A stretch of DNA of 64,000 nt from [Clostridium] scindens. Lineage in GTDB: Bacteria > Bacillota > Clostridia > Lachnospirales > Lachnospiraceae. The translations under genes were made by a program, and so were the position numbers. The notes under the pieces are model-generated. The model made no database searches. It worked only from the letters and a program-made list of their open reading frames with translations, and was not told where the DNA came from. Numbering within the stretch: the stretch's first letter is position 1; each line of letters starts with the position of its first letter. The stretch is from positions 2,088,001 through 2,152,000 of the forward strand of contig NZ_CP080442.1 of NCBI RefSeq assembly GCF_019597925.1, written 5' to 3'. Of the stretch, positions 26,891 to 37,518 are shown piece by piece.

Positions 26891-27760
26891 TTATTTCCTG
26901 CCATTCTTGAACGCGATCATCATCTCATTGGTGAGGCTTAAGTCATCCTCCTTCACCGGAATCTCCTCCCGCTCAAACCACTGGGCAAGCGCGAGTTCCT
27001 CTTGATCCAGCGTGATCTTATCCTCTCCGTCCAGCTCGCAGAAGAATCCCAAAAGCAGCGTATCGGAAAAAGACCAGGGCTGGCTCTTATAATAGGTAAT
27101 ATTCTTAACCTGAAGGCCGACCTCTTCCATGACTTCTCTCTTTACCGTCTCCTCTATGGTCTCTCCGATCTCGTTGAATCCTGCCAAAAGGGCGTATTTC
27201 TTATATTCCCGCCCGGCATACTTGGACATCAGGATTCTGTTGCCATCAGTCACCGCGATGATGACCGCCGGCGATATCTTCGGATATTCCATCAAATGGC
27301 ACTCGGGACAGAACATCATCCGTTCTTTAGCGTCCTTTACCATTGGGCTTGCGCATCTTCCACAGTATCTTCTGCTGGTATACCATCTGTGCAGCTGCCA
27401 TCCGGTGACTCCGGCAAAGTTCAGGTACTTTGGCCCTCCCTCCCGAAGAGTCTGGGTATCCAGCATTTCATATCCTTTGATCGTCCTGAAATCGATCTCC
27501 TGCTCTTCTTCTGAGATGCCCAGCGGATTTCCCAGATAGAATCTCATCCCGTCAATGGCAAATAGATAGGTATAATCTTCGTATAGTTTCTGCCTGTCCA
27601 TATAGGCTTCCATTTCGCCAAATGTAGGGAAACGAATCTGCCGCCCTTCCATCGCCGCCAGGATAGTCCTGCCACTGTAGGCGAGGAAGATGCTGTCTTC
27701 ATCCGGCGGCAGCGGCTGGTATTCATTCCGGTATTCATGTGGTTCAATATCCTGTATCAT
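26891..27760 (-). CDS. nudC: NADH pyrophosphatase / NAD-capped RNA decapping Nudix enzyme
   Basis: 289 residues. Zinc ribbon CGRCASP...CPECH (about 150-170), Nudix box GFNEIGETIEETVKREVMEEVG near 205-227 with all metal-binding Glu present, and SQPWSFS near 240, matching the SQPWPFP motif that marks NudC. Hydrolyses NAD(H), and in E. coli removes NAD caps from RNA. Follows parC by 24 nt. Confidence 0.92.
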   Translation of the reverse strand: MIQDIEPHEYRNEYQPLPPDEDSIFLAYSGRTILAAMEGRQIRFPTFGEMEAYMDRQKLYEDYTYLFAIDGMRFYLGNPLGISEEEQEIDFRTIKGYEMLDTQTLREGGPKYLNFAGVTGWQLHRWYTSRRYCGRCASPMVKDAKERMMFCPECHLMEYPKISPAVIIAVTDGNRILMSKYAGREYKKYALLAGFNEIGETIEETVKREVMEEVGLQVKNITYYKSQPWSFSDTLLLGFFCELDGEDKITLDQEELALAQWFEREEIPVKEDDLSLTNEMMIAFKNGRK

Positions 27761-27784
27761 ATCTAGTGGTCTCCTTATGTTTTT

Positions 27785-30022
27785 TTATCTGGCCTTTGTG
27801 CCGTTCCCGTCTCTTTTTGCCACTTTGAGACGGTTAAGCGTCACTTCCTTTTCTCCAAAGATGATCTTGGCCTCCGTGCCTTCCTCAAACAGGTACGCGT
27901 GCTCCAATTCATCATTCTTCCGCAGTTTGATCCCTCTGACGCCGATGGCTCCTTTCTTCTTCTCGGACACTTCCTGTGCCGGGAAGCGGAGGAAATAGCC
28001 CTCTTTGGTCTGCAGGACGACCTGCTGGTTGTCGGTAATCACCTGCACGCTGATCAGCTCGTCCTCCGGCTGAAGCTTGGTAGCCGCGATGGTGCGCTTA
28101 GCCACCTGAAATTCATTTCCTTCTACTTTTTTAATCATCCCCTGCTTCGTCGCAAAAAGCAGCCTTGCGTAGCGCATCTGTTCCGCGTCGCAGATATAGA
28201 CGATGTTTTCCTGGGTGCTGTCGTAATTGCTTACATTATCGATGGGAAGCCCCTTGTCCCTGAACTTTCCATAAGGCAGATCCAGCACCTTGACTTGATG
28301 CATCTTCCCAGTATTTGTAAAGATGCACAGTTTCCCTGTGTTCATGCAGGAAAGCACATGCTTGTTCTCCGCATCCGCGGCTTCTTTGTTCCGCTCGTAG
28401 ATATTCGTATCTACCGTCTTGGCATAGCCAAATCGGTCCATCAGGAATACGACTTCCTGCTCCTCGATCTTATTTTCCTCATAAACAGCCTCTTCGGCAT
28501 TCTCAATGGCTGTGCGCCTCTTTCTGGCAAATTCTTTTTTAATCTTGTCCAGATCCGCTATGATGACTTCCGCCATAGAATCATAGTTGTTCAGGATATC
28601 TTCATACCTGGCGATGTTCTTAAGCGTCTCTTCATGCTCTTTCATCAGGGCTTCCAATTCCAGGCCGATCAATTTATATAAGCGCATCTCCAGGATCGCC
28701 GTGGCCTGTCTCTCTGTAAAGCGCAGCATGGCTGCCATCTTCTTTGATATGCTGGACTTGAACTTGATATTCTCCGTCACCCCGTTGGTCAGGCAGGCTT
28801 TGGCATCTTTTACGGACTGGCTTCCCCTTAAGATCTCGATGATCAGGTCAATCACATCGCAGGCCTTGATCAGCCCTTCCTGGATCTCTTTTCTGTCCTG
28901 CTCCTTTTTCAGAAGATTCTGGTATTTCCTGGTAGCCAGTTCAAACTGGAAGTCCACGTGGTGCTCGATAATCTTCTTAAGCCCCATCGTCTCCGGCCGC
29001 CCGTTCGCAACCGCCAGCATATTAACGCCAAAGGTGTCTTCCAGGCGGGTCTTCTTATAGAGCATGTTGGTCAGATTCTCCACATCCGCGCCCCGCTTCA
29101 GTTCAATGACGATGCGGATGCCCTCTTTGGATGACTGGTTGGATATGTCCACGATGTCGCTGGTCTTCTTGCTCTCCACCAGAGCGCAGACGTCGTTGAG
29201 GAACTTGCCGATACCCGCGCCGATCATGGTATATGGAATCTCTGTGATGACCAGGCGGTTCTTGCCGCCTTTCATCTCCTCGATCTCTACTTTGCCGCGG
29301 ATCTTGATCTTTCCGCTGCCTGCTTCGTAGATATTCAGCAGTTCGTCCTTGTTGACCACGATTCCCCCTGTCGGGAAGTCTGGTCCCTTGATATATTTCA
29401 TTAACTGCTTCGTGCTGATATCGTCATTCTTCATATAGGCTTTGACCGCCTCGATCACTTCGCCCAGATTATGGGTGGGGATGCTGGTCGCCATTCCGAC
29501 TGCAATCCCTTCCGCCCCGTTGACCAGAAGATTGGGTATCCTCACCGGAAGCACCTCCGGCTCCTTCTCCGTCTCGTCAAAGTTGGGCATGAAGTCCACG
29601 ATGTCCTTGTCCAGATCGGCAAGATACGCCTCCTGGGTGATCTTGGCCAGGCGCGCCTCTGTATAACGCATGGCTGCAGCGCCGTCCCCTTCTATGGATC
29701 CGAAGTTTCCGTGCCCGTCTACAAGGATCATTCCTTTTTTGAATTCCTGGGCCATGACGACCAGGGATTCATAGATGGAACTGTCTCCGTGGGGGTGGTA
29801 TTTACCCATGGTATCCCCCACGATACGGGCGCATTTCCTATAGGGCCTGTCATACCGGATACCCAGCTCGTACATGTCGTAGAGCGTGCGCCTCTGAACC
29901 GGCTTAAGCCCGTCCCGTACATCCGGAAGGGCCCTTGCTACGATGACGCTCATGGCATAGTCGATGTATGACTTCTTCATCACATCAGAGTATTCGGTTC
30001 TTATGATTTGTGAATCCTGCAT
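27785..30022 (-). CDS. parC: DNA topoisomerase IV subunit A
   Basis: 745 residues. Winged-helix/tower domain with [15 protein letters not shown] and catalytic Tyr120 in [10 protein letters not shown]; quinolone region [12 protein letters not shown] with Ser81/82 and Glu85. A short C-terminal beta-propeller carries [11 protein letters not shown], a loose GyrA-box-like sequence. Paired with parE 20 nt upstream. Called topoisomerase IV rather than gyrase from length and the parE-parC order; a second gyrase-type pair cannot be excluded. Confidence 0.88.
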   Translation of the reverse strand: MQDSQIIRTEYSDVMKKSYIDYAMSVIVARALPDVRDGLKPVQRRTLYDMYELGIRYDRPYRKCARIVGDTMGKYHPHGDSSIYESLVVMAQEFKKGMILVDGHGNFGSIEGDGAAAMRYTEARLAKITQEAYLADLDKDIVDFMPNFDETEKEPEVLPVRIPNLLVNGAEGIAVGMATSIPTHNLGEVIEAVKAYMKNDDISTKQLMKYIKGPDFPTGGIVVNKDELLNIYEAGSGKIKIRGKVEIEEMKGGKNRLVITEIPYTMIGAGIGKFLNDVCALVESKKTSDIVDISNQSSKEGIRIVIELKRGADVENLTNMLYKKTRLEDTFGVNMLAVANGRPETMGLKKIIEHHVDFQFELATRKYQNLLKKEQDRKEIQEGLIKACDVIDLIIEILRGSQSVKDAKACLTNGVTENIKFKSSISKKMAAMLRFTERQATAILEMRLYKLIGLELEALMKEHEETLKNIARYEDILNNYDSMAEVIIADLDKIKKEFARKRRTAIENAEEAVYEENKIEEQEVVFLMDRFGYAKTVDTNIYERNKEAADAENKHVLSCMNTGKLCIFTNTGKMHQVKVLDLPYGKFRDKGLPIDNVSNYDSTQENIVYICDAEQMRYARLLFATKQGMIKKVEGNEFQVAKRTIAATKLQPEDELISVQVITDNQQVVLQTKEGYFLRFPAQEVSEKKKGAIGVRGIKLRKNDELEHAYLFEEGTEAKIIFGEKEVTLNRLKVAKRDGNGTKAR

Positions 30023-30042
30023 CTTTTCCTCTCCTTACCTCG

Positions 30043-31965
30043 CTATATATCCAGTTCTGCTTCCGTAGCATTTTCATAGATAAATGTCCTTCTTGGGGGA
30101 ACCTCGGTCCCCATCAGCATCTCTGTCACGCCGGATGCCATCCTGGCGTCCTCGATCTCCACCAGTTTGAGCATCCTGGTCTCCGGATTCAAAGTGGTCT
30201 CCCAGAGCTGCTGGGCATCCATCTCTCCAAGTCCCTTATATCTCTGGAGGGTGAACGGGCCGTCGTGGGTCTTGCGATACCGCTCCAGCGCCTTGTCGTC
30301 ATAGAGATACTCTTCCTCTCCCTTTTTCGGCATAGCCTTATACAGAGGCGGCATGGCAATATACACATGCCCTTCATAGATCAGTTCCGGCATAAATCGG
30401 TAGAACAAGGTTAATAGCAGCGTAGAGATGTGCGCGCCGTCCACATCCGCATCGGCCATGATGATGATCTTGTCATAGCGCAGCTTCGTAATATCGAAAT
30501 CATTGCCATATCCTTCGGAAAAGCCGCACCCGAAGGCATTGATCATCGTCTTGATCTCCGCGTTGGCCAGAACCTTGTCTATGCTGGCCTTTTCTACATT
30601 TAAGATCTTTCCCCGGATGGGCAGGATCGCCTGGTACATCCGGTCTCTGGCCGTCTTGGCCGAACCTCCGGCCGAGTCTCCCTCCACGATGAATATCTCG
30701 CACTTCCCGGCGTCCTTGCTCTCGCAGTTTGCCAGTTTCCCGTTACTGTCAAAAGAATACTTCTGCTTTGTTAGAAGATTGGTCTTGGCCCTCTCTTCCG
30801 TCTTGCGGATCTTCGCCGCCTTCTCCGCGCAGCCGATCACCTTCTTCAGATTATCCAGATTCCGGTCAAAGTAACGGATGATCTCATCATTGGTCACCTT
30901 GCTACACGCTTTTGCCGCGTCAGGGTTGTCCAATTTCGTCTTCGTCTGTCCTTCAAATCGGGGATCCGGATGCTTGATGGAGATGATCGCCGTCATACCG
31001 TTTCGGATATCCGCGCCTGTGAAGTTCGCATCCTTCTCCTTCAAGATCCCCAGTTCCCTGGAATACTGGTTGATGACTGTGGTAAAGGTCGTCTTGAATC
31101 CGGTCAGGTGGGTTCCGCCTTCCGCGTTATAGATATTGTTACAGAAGCCCAGGACATTTTCATGGAATTCATTGACATACTGGAATGCCACTTCCACCTC
31201 GATACCATCGGACTCGCCTTTGAAATATACGGGCTCGTGGACAGCTTCCTTCTTGGAATTGAGGTCTTCTATGAATCCTAAGATTCCCTCCGGCTCATGG
31301 TATACGATATGCTCCGTCTCGCTGCCCCGCTTATCTTCGAATATGATCGTAAGTGCAGGATTCAGATATGCGGTCTCATGCATGCGGCTTTTGACTTCTT
31401 CGGCCCGGAACCTGGTCTTCTCAAATATGGCGTCATCTGGAAGAAAGTTTACCTTCGTCCCTGTCTTGCGGGTCTTGCCTATGGGGGGGAGCAGTCCGTC
31501 CTCCAGTTCGATCACCGGCTTTCCTCTCTCATACCTGTCATGATGGATATAGCCGTCACGGCTGACTTCCACATCCATATACGTTGACAGCGCGTTGACT
31601 ACGGAAGATCCGACACCGTGAAGCCCTCCGCTGGTCTTATAAGCAGAATCATCGAATTTTCCTCCGGCATGAAGCGTCGTATATACCACGCGCTCTGCGG
31701 AAACTCCGGTGGCGTGAAGATCTACCGGAACGCCTCGCCCATTATCCGAGATGGTCGCCGACCCATCCTTTTCAAGCGTCACCCGGATCTCGCTGCAGTA
31801 GCCTGCAAGATGCTCGTCCACCGCATTGTCCACAATCTCGTAGATCAGATGGTTCAATCCTTTGGTGGAAACGCTTCCTATATACATTCCCGGCCTTTTC
31901 CGTACCGCTTCCAGTCCTTCCAGTATGGAAATACTGTCTGCATCGTATGTATTTTTCTTAGCCAT
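30043..31965 (-). CDS. parE: DNA topoisomerase IV subunit B
   Basis: 640 residues from the ATG at 31965 (MAKKNTYDADSIS), 9 nt after AAAGGA; the frame is open 26 codons further but lacks a ribosome site. GHKL ATPase motifs EIVDNAVDEHLAG, SDNGRGVPV and GGLHGVGSSVVNALS; TOPRIM motifs IVEGDSAGGSAK and MADADVDGAHI; C-terminal QRYKGLGEMDAQQLWETT. ATPase subunit paired with ParC for chromosome decatenation. Confidence 0.93.
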   Translation of the reverse strand: MAKKNTYDADSISILEGLEAVRKRPGMYIGSVSTKGLNHLIYEIVDNAVDEHLAGYCSEIRVTLEKDGSATISDNGRGVPVDLHATGVSAERVVYTTLHAGGKFDDSAYKTSGGLHGVGSSVVNALSTYMDVEVSRDGYIHHDRYERGKPVIELEDGLLPPIGKTRKTGTKVNFLPDDAIFEKTRFRAEEVKSRMHETAYLNPALTIIFEDKRGSETEHIVYHEPEGILGFIEDLNSKKEAVHEPVYFKGESDGIEVEVAFQYVNEFHENVLGFCNNIYNAEGGTHLTGFKTTFTTVINQYSRELGILKEKDANFTGADIRNGMTAIISIKHPDPRFEGQTKTKLDNPDAAKACSKVTNDEIIRYFDRNLDNLKKVIGCAEKAAKIRKTEERAKTNLLTKQKYSFDSNGKLANCESKDAGKCEIFIVEGDSAGGSAKTARDRMYQAILPIRGKILNVEKASIDKVLANAEIKTMINAFGCGFSEGYGNDFDITKLRYDKIIIMADADVDGAHISTLLLTLFYRFMPELIYEGHVYIAMPPLYKAMPKKGEEEYLYDDKALERYRKTHDGPFTLQRYKGLGEMDAQQLWETTLNPETRMLKLVEIEDARMASGVTEMLMGTEVPPRRTFIYENATEAELDI

Positions 31966-32010
31966 TCTCATATATCCTTTCCAATGTATATTCCTACCTA
32001 TTCTAGAACG

Positions 32011-32042
32011 TGGAAAAGTGCCCCATTGGGCACACTTTTCCA
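32011..32042 (-). promoter_or_regulatory. Hairpin at the 5' end of parE mRNA
   Basis: Perfect 10-bp stem TGGAAAAGTG / CACTTTTCCA around a 12-nt loop, beginning about four bases after the predicted transcription start and followed by no U-run. Could stabilise the message or be a protein site. Confidence 0.55.
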
Positions 32043-32052
32043 TACTGCCAAT

Positions 32053-32081
32053 ATATTAGCACGAAATATTGTATTAATCAA
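32053..32081 (-). promoter_or_regulatory. parE-parC-nudC promoter
   Basis: TTGATT and TAATAT with a 17-nt spacer and an extended TG, on the minus strand. The adjoining palindrome AAATATTGT/ACAATATTT (32064-32090) covers the -35 and the end of spoIIP. Confidence 0.65.
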
Positions 32082-32088
32082 ACAATAT

Positions 32089-33270
32089 TTATTTTGCAAG
32101 TACATGATCTAGTGTATCTGCCAGCACTTCCATGGCATTGCGCATTTCCTCCACTGTATTTGTCTGGGCTCCAGCCTCTATCAGCAGAGTCTTTGGCTTT
32201 AAATGCATGTTATAGCGGTAGGCTCTCAGATAGATATGCCGGGTAAATCCCGGATACTTGTTGGCTGCCGCAATCTGCATCTGCAAAGAGAATGCCAGGT
32301 TATCCTCTATGTATGGATTGGCCAGATAACTGATATTGCCATTGGCCTTGGTACGGCTAAGCCCATTAAAGAACATGATCTGCGCCGTAGGCCTGCCGTT
32401 GATCTCCGTCACCAGATGAGTCCCTTCTGCCACGCCGTCCCGGTGAAGGTCAATGACCACTTCGATGCTGGGATTCTCGGCAAGAATATTCTGGATCTGC
32501 GGCTCCGCCAGCTGGTATGCCATGCTTCGGTCCAGTTTTCCGTCCACCAGGTCATACACTCCTTCGTGGTGCAAAGTCTCGATCCCGTATGTATTGTTTA
32601 ACAGGTCTGAGAGATAGGCGCCCATCCCCATGATGGTGGTGCTGGTATCGCCTTCTGTCGAATCCGCAAACGCCTCCTGGGAATGCGTATGGTAGATGAG
32701 CACCTTCGGGCCTCCTTTAGATTGGTCGATCTTCAGATCTTTCCCCATAAGTTTTTCTGCATTGAGCAGGTCCCCGTCTGCCATCGTATTTCCATCTATC
32801 GTATAGAAGTTTCCCACCAGGTATTCAAAATTTTTCAGATTTTCCATGGAGGTATCAATTGGCGTTCCAGATGTCTGGGCGACTTCCTCTTCCTTGTCAT
32901 CGCCTCCCAATAGCTGCCCGTTTTCATCCACCGCGTTTTCATCATTGGCCTGCTGGGCCAGGATCATCGCGTATGTCTCCTCATCTTCCACATCCGTATG
33001 GACGGATGCCTTGCCCTCCACATAGGTTCCAAGAGGCACCAGTTTCATGGCGCTTTCGGTCACCCAGTCTGAGAAGGATGCCTCTTTGTCGCCTTCCAGA
33101 TAGGCGAACCCGGTCAGATACGTTTCTTCTGATTTCTCCATCAGGAAACGGTTGATCCCATCCTGCACCTTCTTTACCGGATGCAGAGGTACCTGCATGA
33201 ACGCATACAGAACCAGGATGCCTGCGATGACCGCTATCATGATACGGCTGATCCGCTGTTTTTGTCCCAC
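32089..33270 (-). CDS. spoIIP: Stage II sporulation protein P
   Basis: 393 residues from a GTG at 33270, 8 nt after GCGGAG; a GTG three codons earlier abuts that site. N-terminal membrane anchor (about 10-28), variable linker, then an amidase/endopeptidase domain with zinc-ligand motifs IYHTHSQEAF, VIDLHRDG and LIEAGAQTN. Cuts peptidoglycan with SpoIID during engulfment. Follows gpr, the standard clostridial and bacillar pairing. Confidence 0.95.
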   Translation of the reverse strand: MGQKQRISRIMIAVIAGILVLYAFMQVPLHPVKKVQDGINRFLMEKSEETYLTGFAYLEGDKEASFSDWVTESAMKLVPLGTYVEGKASVHTDVEDEETYAMILAQQANDENAVDENGQLLGGDDKEEEVAQTSGTPIDTSMENLKNFEYLVGNFYTIDGNTMADGDLLNAEKLMGKDLKIDQSKGGPKVLIYHTHSQEAFADSTEGDTSTTIMGMGAYLSDLLNNTYGIETLHHEGVYDLVDGKLDRSMAYQLAEPQIQNILAENPSIEVVIDLHRDGVAEGTHLVTEINGRPTAQIMFFNGLSRTKANGNISYLANPYIEDNLAFSLQMQIAAANKYPGFTRHIYLRAYRYNMHLKPKTLLIEAGAQTNTVEEMRNAMEVLADTLDHVLAK

Positions 33271-33295
33271 ATTATCCACTCCGCTTTAAGAAAAC

Positions 33296-33321
33296 GCTGC
33301 CCGCTGCATAAAGCGGGCAGC
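33296..33321 (-). terminator. gpr terminator
   Basis: GCTGCCCGC/GCGGGCAGC perfect 9-bp stem followed on the minus strand by GTTTTCTTAAA, in the 76-nt gap between gpr and spoIIP. Confidence 0.7.
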
Positions 33322-33346
33322 ACATCATATATTTTGTGTCTTAATA

Positions 33347-34336
33347 CTATATGACGCTATTTTCCTTAATATGTGCATGTCCTTTGGAAAACAGCAGATT
33401 CAATGCCTCGGATATGGTGAAGCTGATGCGCTTTACCGTCTCGTCGATGTCCTTTGGCGTTACAAACAGGCCGTTTAGGTGCGGCGAGATCAGTTCTTTG
33501 ACCAGTTCATACTTTTCCGCCGCATTATAGCCCTGCATGACCACGCCCACCCCTCTTAAGGTCTCCGAACTTTCCAGAGCAGCTATCAGATTCTCCATGG
33601 TATCATTGACGATCGTAGCCGCATCCACGACCGTGGGAACGCCGATTGCAATGACCGGGACGCCTACCGTCTCTTTGGTGATGGCATTGCGGTGATTGCC
33701 TACGCCTGATCCAGGATTGATGCCGGTATCCGCAATCTGGATGGTTCGGTTCAGCCTTCTGGAACTTCTGGCTGCAAGCGCGTCAATGGCAATGATGATG
33801 TCCGGCTTCGTCTCTTTGACGATGCCCTTGATGATCTCTACCGTCTCCATGCCTGTCTGCCCCATGACTCCGGGGACGATAGCGCTGATTAAGTTGACCG
33901 CATCTTCTCCCATGGCATATTTGCCATATTCCTTGATGATGTGCCGGGTAATATTCAGATTATCCACCACGTACGGCCCAAGGGCGTCCGGAGTCACTTT
34001 CCGGTTGCCAAGCCCCACCACAAGCACGGAATATTCTTCCTTGTCGCTTTTTATGAACCGCTCGAGGAATTTTGCCAGCTCGTTTGATATCTCCTGGTGA
34101 TAGTCTTCATCCGGCACCGCCATATTCGGTGCCTCCATGGTGATGTACGTGCCGACCGGCTTTCCCATCGTCTTAGCGCCATTCTCCGTCTCGATCTTTA
34201 CGGTGGTCACCTTGATCTCCCTCTCCTCGTCGTAATCTTCTTCCAGCACGACGCCTTGTACTTCTACATTGTCCGACTCGAATCGCTCTTTCTGCTCAAG
34301 AGCCAGGTCTGTTCTGATGCTATACTTCTCAATCAT
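33347..34336 (-). CDS. gpr: GPR endopeptidase (germination protease)
   Basis: 329 residues. Begins with a short pro-segment leading to SIRTDLALE, the self-cleavage region of the zymogen. VGLGNRKVTPDALGP, PGVMGQTGMET and ADTGINPGSGVGNHRNAI are family signatures; the last includes catalytic acidic residues. Degrades small acid-soluble proteins at germination. Start follows GAGGATG. Divergent from rpsT. Confidence 0.96.
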   Translation of the reverse strand: MIEKYSIRTDLALEQKERFESDNVEVQGVVLEEDYDEEREIKVTTVKIETENGAKTMGKPVGTYITMEAPNMAVPDEDYHQEISNELAKFLERFIKSDKEEYSVLVVGLGNRKVTPDALGPYVVDNLNITRHIIKEYGKYAMGEDAVNLISAIVPGVMGQTGMETVEIIKGIVKETKPDIIIAIDALAARSSRRLNRTIQIADTGINPGSGVGNHRNAITKETVGVPVIAIGVPTVVDAATIVNDTMENLIAALESSETLRGVGVVMQGYNAAEKYELVKELISPHLNGLFVTPKDIDETVKRISFTISEALNLLFSKGHAHIKENSVI

Positions 34337-34401
34337 CCCTTACATCCTCACTTTAGTCATAATTTATTTGCTAGTTTTTGCAATATTTTGAGAAATATGT
34401 A

Positions 34402-34430
34402 TTGACAGAATTCTTTCTGTGTCCTAAAAT
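34402..34430 (+). promoter_or_regulatory. rpsT promoter
   Basis: Near-consensus TTGACA and TAAAAT with a 17-nt spacer. Confidence 0.85.
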
Positions 34431-34442
34431 AAATTAGTGTGT

Positions 34443-34475
34443 TTCGTTAGAACGTCCGTGTCCGGCTCTAACGAA
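34443..34475 (+). promoter_or_regulatory. rpsT leader hairpin
   Basis: TTCGTTAGA pairs perfectly with TCTAACGAA (9 bp, 15-nt loop) starting within about six bases of the expected transcript start. Candidate S20 autoregulatory site or 5'-end stabiliser. Confidence 0.5.
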
Positions 34476-34520
34476 CTAGAATCGAGAAAATCGAAATATA
34501 GGATATTGGAGGTGGACAAA

Positions 34521-34784
34521 TTGGCTAATATCAAATCTGCAAAGAAAAGAATTTTAGTAAACGAAACAAAAGCTGCTAGAAACAAAGCAATCAAATCTAA
34601 GGTAAAAACTTGCGTAAAGAAAGTTGAAACAGCTATCGCAAACAAAGATGCTGAAGCTGCTAAAGCAGCATTAAAAGTTGCTATCGTTGAAATCAACAAA
34701 GCAGGAAGCAAGGGTGTTTATCACAAAAACACATGCTCTAGAAAGATTTCCCGTTTAACAAAAGCCGTTAACGGAATTGCTTAA
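34521..34784 (+). CDS. rpsT: 30S ribosomal protein S20
   Basis: 87 residues from a TTG start at 34521 (LANIKSAKKRILVNE), 5 nt after GGAGGTGG; the open frame continues upstream through the leader but without homology to S20. Lys/Ala-rich helical protein. E. coli rpsT also uses UUG, tied there to translational autoregulation. Lone plus-strand gene between divergent gpr and convergent PRTase genes. Confidence 0.97.
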   Translation: MANIKSAKKRILVNETKAARNKAIKSKVKTCVKKVETAIANKDAEAAKAALKVAIVEINKAGSKGVYHKNTCSRKISRLTKAVNGIA

Positions 34785-34803
34785 TAGATAGAGAGTCGCA
34801 TGC

Positions 34804-34836
34804 AAAAAACAGCCATACCGTCAATGGCTGTTTTTT
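34804..34836. terminator. Bidirectional terminator after rpsT
   Basis: ACAGCCAT/ATGGCTGT stem flanked by six A and seven T, so usable from both strands. Confidence 0.92.
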
Positions 34837-34869
34837 TATGCGACAGGAAATCGCATTTCCTCATATCTG

Positions 34870-35520
34870 CTACAGTTTGGAATATCCAAAACTGTTGACG
34901 ATCGCCTCTACTCTCTGGCCTGCCTTGCACATTGGGCAGTCGCTGGGTTCATAAGCCCTGTAATCCGGAATGTCCTTGCTGGTGAATATGGTCTTGATCT
35001 CCATGCCTGCCACCTTCGTAACGGCGCTGAAGATAGCGCTGACTCCGCACACGGTTCCTCCATAGTATAGGATGGACTCTATAGCCTTGCTAATCGTCTT
35101 GCCCGTAGTGACGGAAGCGGCAAGGATCAATACCTGCTGATTTTCGATCATGCGCTGCTTGTTATCCCGGAACATGATCTGTCCCAGAGCGTTGTACTCC
35201 GGCGTTATAACAGAGATATTATTGTCGGCGCTGAGCGACAGCCTGCTGGTGTCAGCCAGTTCCTCCGCCAGAAATGTTCCGATCACTTCCGTCTCATCCA
35301 GGCACACGATCGTGTTCACATAAGTATTGTTCAGATACTCATTGGCCAGCACTCTGGCTGCCTCCCTGGAATTGTGATGCCTGGTCTTGACGGTAGACAT
35401 ATCGATATAAGTATTCAGATGCGAATTGCTTGTTGCGAAATGCCCTTTCATTACCTTGATGCGCGCTTTCGGGTTCTTATTAGAGCGTAGGTCTTCAAAC
35501 CCTTCCATTGTCTTGTCCAT
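34870..35520 (-). CDS. Phosphoribosyltransferase-like protein, paralogue 1
   Basis: 216 residues, roughly half identical by eye to the product of the gene 57 nt upstream. Order of blocks: RIKVMKGHFATSNSHLNTYID (about 19-39), TIVCLDETEVIG (about 70), VLILAASVTTGKTISKAI (about 130) in the place of the PRPP loop, and a C-terminal CPMCKAGQRVEAIVNSFG. The usual two acidic residues of the PRPP loop are replaced by Ala-Ala while TTGKT is kept. Resembles orotate PRTases in overall plan; catalytic activity is doubtful. AGGGAGG precedes the ATG. Confidence 0.75.
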   Translation of the reverse strand: MDKTMEGFEDLRSNKNPKARIKVMKGHFATSNSHLNTYIDMSTVKTRHHNSREAARVLANEYLNNTYVNTIVCLDETEVIGTFLAEELADTSRLSLSADNNISVITPEYNALGQIMFRDNKQRMIENQQVLILAASVTTGKTISKAIESILYYGGTVCGVSAIFSAVTKVAGMEIKTIFTSKDIPDYRAYEPSDCPMCKAGQRVEAIVNSFGYSKL

Positions 35521-35576
35521 TGGTCTTTCCTCCCTGTAAAATATGATAGTTTATTGACATAAAATGCATGCGGCGC

Positions 35577-36218
35577 CTATAGTTCGGAATATCCGTAACT
35601 ATTGACGATGGCATCCACCTTTGCTCCTGCTTTGCATAGCGGGCAGGCATGGCTTGGGTATACCTGGTAATCCGGGATATCCGCCGTAGTGAAGGCAGCA
35701 TGGATATCCAATCCTGCAACTTTTGATGCCGCGCTGAATATCGCGCATACGCCGTTCACATTCCCGCCGTAATAAAGGATGGTATCAATTGCCTGAAGCA
35801 TCGTCTTCCCGGTATTTAACGAGCCAGCCAGAATCAGCACGTTCTGTCCACCCACCATGCGCTTGGTATTGTCCCGGAACATCATCTGTCCCAGCTGGTT
35901 TGATTCGGGTGCTACAATAGAGATATTCTTCCCCTGGTTTACCGACACCGGGCCTGGCGCGGCGAGCAGTTCCGCCATGAAAGCGCCTACCACTTCCATT
36001 CCGTCCAGGCATACGATGGTATCCACTTCCACCGATGACAGAAATGGCTCCGCCAGCATCCTGGCCGCTTCCCTGGCGTGGTCGCACCTGGATTTGATGG
36101 TGGAAATATCAATGTAGGTATTCACATGGGAATGGCTCCTCGCAAAATGTCCCTGCATGATCTTGATGCGCACTTTTGGATTCCTGGCTGACCGAAGATC
36201 CCGTAAATTCACGTCCAT
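35577..36218 (-). CDS. Phosphoribosyltransferase-like protein, paralogue 2
   Basis: 213 residues from the ATG at 36218, 8 nt after AAAGGAG; an in-frame start at 36272 lacks a ribosome site. Same blocks as its neighbour: GHFARSHSHVNTYID, TIVCLDGMEVVG, VLILAGSLNTGKTML and C-terminal CPLCKAGAKVDAIVNSYG. The PRPP loop is even more altered (acidic pair to Ala-Gly, first Thr to Asn). First gene of the pair; GCTAAAAT with an upstream TG near 36275 is a possible promoter. Function unknown. Confidence 0.75.
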   Translation of the reverse strand: MDVNLRDLRSARNPKVRIKIMQGHFARSHSHVNTYIDISTIKSRCDHAREAARMLAEPFLSSVEVDTIVCLDGMEVVGAFMAELLAAPGPVSVNQGKNISIVAPESNQLGQMMFRDNTKRMVGGQNVLILAGSLNTGKTMLQAIDTILYYGGNVNGVCAIFSAASKVAGLDIHAAFTTADIPDYQVYPSHACPLCKAGAKVDAIVNSYGYSEL

Positions 36219-36355
36219 AGTCCACTCTCCTTTCTCTTCTATTGTCATCCGTTCCTGATCTGTTACCTTCATTTTAGCATACTGATATCAGAAATACAGC
36301 AATATTTCTTCATTTTTCAGAATCTTCTATATCCTGGCCTGCATCCATTACAAAA

Positions 36356-36382
36356 GCCCCATACTCCATTGGAGTACGGGGC
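36356..36382 (-). terminator. ilvC terminator
   Basis: GCCCCATACTCC pairs with GGAGTACGGGGC (one G-U), followed on the minus strand by TTTTGT. It lies 29 nt after the ilvC stop. Confidence 0.7.
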
Positions 36383-36410
36383 CGGTTCTTATATGTACCT
36401 TTTATGCTTC

Positions 36411-37472
<1,062 letters not shown>

Positions 37473-37518
37473 TTAAATAAGGGCGGACAAATCATCTGCT
37501 CCCATTTAAAATGCGCCT

